7,801 nucleotides of DNA from Deltaproteobacteria bacterium. Lineage in GTDB: Bacteria > Desulfobacterota > Desulfobacteria > Desulfobacterales > SG8-13. The notes under the pieces were generated by a model. It ran no database searches. It was not told the origin of the DNA and saw only the letters and a program-made list of their open reading frames with translations. The position numbers and the translations under genes were made by a program. Shown here one piece after another: positions 6,019 to 7,801 of the stretch. The stretch lies in assembly GCA_030670715.1 (NCBI GenBank), contig DAOVBC010000098.1, positions 1-7,801 on the forward strand, given 5' to 3'. The stretch's first letter is position 1. Each line of letters opens with the position of its first letter.

Positions 6019-7197
6019 CTACGGGCAAACAGATTCGTAAAACTCAAATTCACCCTGGTCGCTGATCCGAACGATAACGGCACATTTTGCTGGATCACCG
6101 TCTTCGTTGAAGGTCATATTACCTGTAATGCCGGAGAATTCCTTAATCTGTGCCAGCGCATCGCGAACGCATTGACGGTCTGCTTTCAAATCTCCGGTAA
6201 TCGTGCCGCAGTCTTTAATGGCCTGCTGCGCAATCCGCATGGCATCCCACGTCAAGGCACCGACGTCATCCGGTACGTAGCCGTGCTCCTTGTTGTAGCG
6301 GTCGATAAATTCCTTGGTCGCTCCCTTGGCAGCGGCAGCAGCATAATGGGTGCTGAAAAACAACCCGTAGCAGTCCTTGCCACAGAGCTGAACGGTTTCG
6401 GCCGAACCCCAGCTGTCGCTGCCGACAATCGGTTTGTCCCAGCCCAGCTGATGGGCCTGCTGTACAATCAGGGCAACCTCATTGTAGTATTGCGGACTAA
6501 AAATGAATTGAGCGCCGGAGTTGATGATATTCGTCAGCTGGGAACTGAAATCGGCGTCCTTGGTGGTGAAACTCTCATATGCGACAACCGATCCGGCACC
6601 ATTGAGGTCCTCCCAGGCTGCCTTAAAGAACTCGGCCAGGCCTTTGGGATAGTCACTGGCCACGTCGTAAAGAACCGCTGCCTTGTCAAACCCGAATTCT
6701 TTCTTGATGAACTTGGCCACAACCGGGCCCTGAAACGGATCCAGAAAACAGCCGCGGAATACATAGGGACGATCCTTGGTGGTTTTCGGGTTGGTGGACC
6801 AGGGGCTGATCATCGGGGTGCTGTAGTTGTTGGCCACCTCACCCGCCGGCACCGCCTGCTTTGAAGACTGCGGACCGACGATGATCAGAACATCGTCCTC
6901 TGTGATCATTTTAGTGTTGACCTTGACGGCTGATTCGGCCTTGGACTCATTGTCCTCAATTACCAGTTCAACCATATATTTTTTACCGCCAACATCAAGC
7001 CCGCCGGCGGCGTTAACGTCGGCCAGCCACATCTGAGCCGCAAACTTGGTGCCCTCACCCACTTTGGGAATATCTCCGGTGATGGGCGCATTGATACCGA
7101 TCTTAATGGTTTTGGGGGCCTCGGGTCCGCAGGCGAATAAAACCAGACCGAAGATGAGACAACATGCAACAGCGATACTGATTAATCCTTTTTTCAT
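6019..7197 (-). CDS. livK: Branched-chain/hydrophobic amino acid ABC transporter, substrate-binding lipoprotein LivK-like
   Basis: This is the extracytoplasmic receptor of the importer (Leu/Ile/Val-binding, Peripla_BP_6 fold); it captures ligand and delivers it to LivHM. Numbering below counts from the upstream ATG (393 residues). A lipoprotein signal is clear: MKK, a hydrophobic stretch, then lipobox LFAC with Cys24, followed by Gly rather than Asp. The mature part starts with KIGINAPITGDIPKVGEG (33-50), the typical first strand and ligand loop; IIVGPQSS (106-113) and STPMISPWSTNP (127-138) are further family landmarks. Seven cysteines (151, 273, 277, 331, 344, 373, 392) follow Cys24, more than usual, so disulfides are likely. 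Of two tandem ATGs (7198-7200, 7195-7197), the second is 5 nt from AGGAGG (7203-7208) and the first only 2 nt, so I prefer the second. The substrate could also be an amide, urea or aromatic compound. Confidence 0.93.
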   Translation of the reverse strand: MKKGLISIAVACCLIFGLVLFACGPEAPKTIKIGINAPITGDIPKVGEGTKFAAQMWLADVNAAGGLDVGGKKYMVELVIEDNESKAESAVKVNTKMITEDDVLIIVGPQSSKQAVPAGEVANNYSTPMISPWSTNPKTTKDRPYVFRGCFLDPFQGPVVAKFIKKEFGFDKAAVLYDVASDYPKGLAEFFKAAWEDLNGAGSVVAYESFTTKDADFSSQLTNIINSGAQFIFSPQYYNEVALIVQQAHQLGWDKPIVGSDSWGSAETVQLCGKDCYGLFFSTHYAAAAAKGATKEFIDRYNKEHGYVPDDVGALTWDAMRIAQQAIKDCGTITGDLKADRQCVRDALAQIKEFSGITGNMTFNEDGDPAKCAVIVRISDQGEFEFYESVCP

Positions 7198-7253
7198 CAT
7201 TCCCTCCTTGTGTGTAAAGATACAAACCCTTTTTTGCTCAAGCTAAATTCGGA

Positions 7254-7282
7254 CTGATAGCACAGGGTTTTTGGATAATCAA
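7254..7282 (-). promoter_or_regulatory. Candidate proximal promoter of the liv operon
   Basis: On the minus strand TTGATT (complement of 7277-7282) and TATCAG (complement of 7254-7259) are separated by 17 nt, each matching four of six consensus positions. The start would be near 7247, about 50 nt before the livK ATG. One arm of the AAACCCT/AGGGTTT inverted repeat lies in the spacer and the other in the early leader, where a regulator could block it. A second possibility is TTGTCA (complement of 7461-7466) with TATAGA 18 nt on, giving a leader of about 230 nt. Confidence 0.3.
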
Positions 7283-7338
7283 CCTCTAAAATGCACTATC
7301 GGGTTATACCCGTTTGCCCGGTGAGCCCGTTTGGCCCG

Positions 7339-7377
7339 AAAAAACGCCCCCCGGTTGAATTCCGATGGGAATAGGGG
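7339..7377 (-). terminator. Terminator-like structure in the liv leader
   Basis: Read on the liv strand, CCCC (complement of 7374-7377) and ATTCC (7368-7372) are followed by a 4-nt loop, GGAAT (7359-7363), a short unpaired stretch, then a G-run (7347-7352) and six T (7339-7344). ATTCC/GGAAT and CCCC/GGGG can stack into an imperfect hairpin before the T-run. It would act only on transcripts starting upstream at the distal promoter near 7461. The asymmetric internal loop makes it uncertain. Confidence 0.3.
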
Positions 7378-7459
7378 TTCGACCTTCGGTAAAGCAACCT
7401 TTCTTTTCCTTTTGAATGGAACAATTTATTGATGAATCTATAAAATTTTGTATTGGATA

Positions 7460-7488
7460 TTGACAATTTCCACAATTTTCGATAGGAA
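7460..7488 (+). promoter_or_regulatory. Candidate distal promoter for the Lrp/AsnC-type gene
   Basis: A perfect TTGACA (7460-7465) is followed after 17 nt by TAGGAA (7483-7488), a poor -10 box. Its -35 overlaps the minus-strand TTGTCA of a possible distal liv promoter, so the two could compete. ACAATTT repeats overlap both elements. Confidence 0.3.
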
Positions 7489-7518
7489 TTTTGGCGGTCC
7501 CTTCTTATTTATCCATCG

Positions 7519-7547
7519 TTCACTGTGCACCGCATATTGCATAAAAT
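7519..7547 (+). promoter_or_regulatory. Candidate proximal promoter for the Lrp/AsnC-type gene
   Basis: TTCACT (7519-7524), a 17-nt spacer and TAAAAT (7542-7547) match the consensus at four and five positions. The start would be near 7554, giving a leader of about 20 nt that still includes the GGAG at 7565-7568. Confidence 0.35.
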
Positions 7548-7573
7548 ATTCGGGCCAGCCATTTGGAGCCACC

Positions 7574-7801
7574 ATGAAAATCGATGATATCAACATCGAA
7601 ATTATCAAACACCTCCGGGACGGCAGAAAATCCTTCAAAATATTAGCAAAAAAACTGGGCATATCCGAAAACACCGTCCGGTCGCGGGTCAACAAACTGA
7701 TTGATGAGGGCATCCTGGACATTACAGGTCTCGTTGACCCGGAAGCGATCTCCGGCCACCGGGTGGTATTTATCGGTGTAAAACTGTCGACATTTAACCT
7801 T
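7574..7801 (+). CDS. Lrp/AsnC-family transcriptional regulator (N-terminal half, cut by window edge)
   Basis: Seventy-six codons are visible, about half of a usual 150-residue Lrp/AsnC protein; the effector-binding RAM domain lies right of the window. The N-terminus MKIDDINIEIIKHLRDGRKS matches the family opening (LDxxDxxIlxxLxxdgR). A winged helix-turn-helix follows: FKILAKKLGISENTVRSRVN (21-40), then KLIDEGILDITGLVDPEAI (41-59), where Lrp proteins have the wing and hinge. The strand VVFIGVKL (64-71) begins the RAM domain. GGAG lies 5 nt before the ATG at 7574-7576. Being divergent from a complete liv operon, it is a good candidate for that operon's amino-acid-responsive regulator; E. coli Lrp controls liv genes. 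This pairing is inferred from position, and it may also control its own promoter. Confidence 0.88.
   Translation, partial: MKIDDINIEIIKHLRDGRKSFKILAKKLGISENTVRSRVNKLIDEGILDITGLVDPEAISGHRVVFIGVKLSTFNL

Larger units (their letters stand above)
7201..7573. promoter_or_regulatory. Divergent control region between livK and the Lrp/AsnC-type gene
   Basis: No gene is seen in these 373 bp. The half nearer the regulator (about 7395-7560) is AT-rich and has three ACAATTT copies (7421-7427, 7463-7469, 7472-7478). The middle is GC-rich, with CGGGT/ACCCG (7300-7312) and a 17-bp-period direct repeat CCCGTTTGCCCG / CCCGTTTGGCCCG (7309-7320, 7326-7338). Near livK, AAACCCT (7224-7230) and AGGGTTT (7264-7270) form a 7-bp inverted repeat around the candidate proximal promoter. 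These are plausible binding sites for the adjacent Lrp-type regulator, but none matches the E. coli Lrp consensus well by eye. Confidence 0.5.

Noticed and set aside
5898..6098. 66-codon minus-strand frame overlapping the end of livK
   Set aside because: It begins inside livK in another frame and runs through the hairpin region; there is no ribosome-binding site or recognisable product.
6172..6864. 230-codon open frame on the plus strand opposite livK
   Set aside because: It lies wholly antisense to a well-supported receptor gene, has no recognisable domain, and its amino acid make-up is what a reversed coding frame would give.
7247..7440. Leader peptide for Leu/Ile/Val attenuation of the liv operon
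   Set aside because: I found no ATG on the liv strand between the distal promoter candidate and livK, and no run of Leu, Ile or Val codons behind an alternative start.
7438..7722. 94-codon minus-strand frame across the regulator start
   Set aside because: It overlaps the Lrp/AsnC helix-turn-helix region on the opposite strand, has no family features, and would remove the divergent control region.

Overview
This looks like an ordinary chromosomal window from a Gram-negative bacterium, and the protein style suggests a sulfate-reducer-like deltaproteobacterium (Desulfobacterota). That placement is an impression from remembered family sequences, not a search. Support for it includes a lipoprotein-type ABC solute receptor, an FmdB-like zinc-ribbon protein next to argC, and heptameric simple repeats between genes. 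No rRNA, tRNA, CRISPR array, insertion sequence, phage gene or toxin-antitoxin pair was seen.

Layout. The left edge (1-137, minus strand) holds the first 45 codons of folD, a folate C1-metabolism enzyme. A gene-free stretch follows (141-449). It carries a candidate folD promoter, a perfect 9-bp inverted repeat in the folD leader, and two unrelated heptamer arrays. argC (450-1487, minus strand) is a complete arginine-biosynthesis reductase. Across a 185-bp divergent gap is a small zinc-ribbon gene (1673-1987, plus strand) with a good sigma-70-like promoter. It ends at a hairpin (1997-2024) that also terminates the convergent operon from the other side.

Most of the window (2054-7200, minus strand) is a complete five-gene branched-chain/hydrophobic amino acid (HAAT/Liv) ABC transporter. 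In transcription order it is receptor lipoprotein livK, permeases livH and livM, and ATPases livG and livF. The last three genes are tightly packed: livM and livG are 1 nt apart, and livG and livF overlap as TGATG. The livK-livH and livH-livM gaps each hold a hairpin followed by a T-run on the transcribed strand. This suggests stepped attenuation, with receptor made in excess over permeases and permease H over the rest.

Upstream of livK, in a 373-bp gap, lies a divergent gene for an Lrp/AsnC-family regulator (7574 to the right edge, partial). This suggests local control of transport by a Lrp-type amino acid sensor. The gap has overlapping candidate promoters, three ACAATTT repeats, a GC-rich 17-bp direct repeat and a terminator-like leader structure.

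Nothing here amounts to an undescribed system. The points worth a second look are regulatory: the RNA structures within and before the liv operon, the folD leader repeat, the heptamer arrays, and the degenerate zinc-binding site of the small protein.
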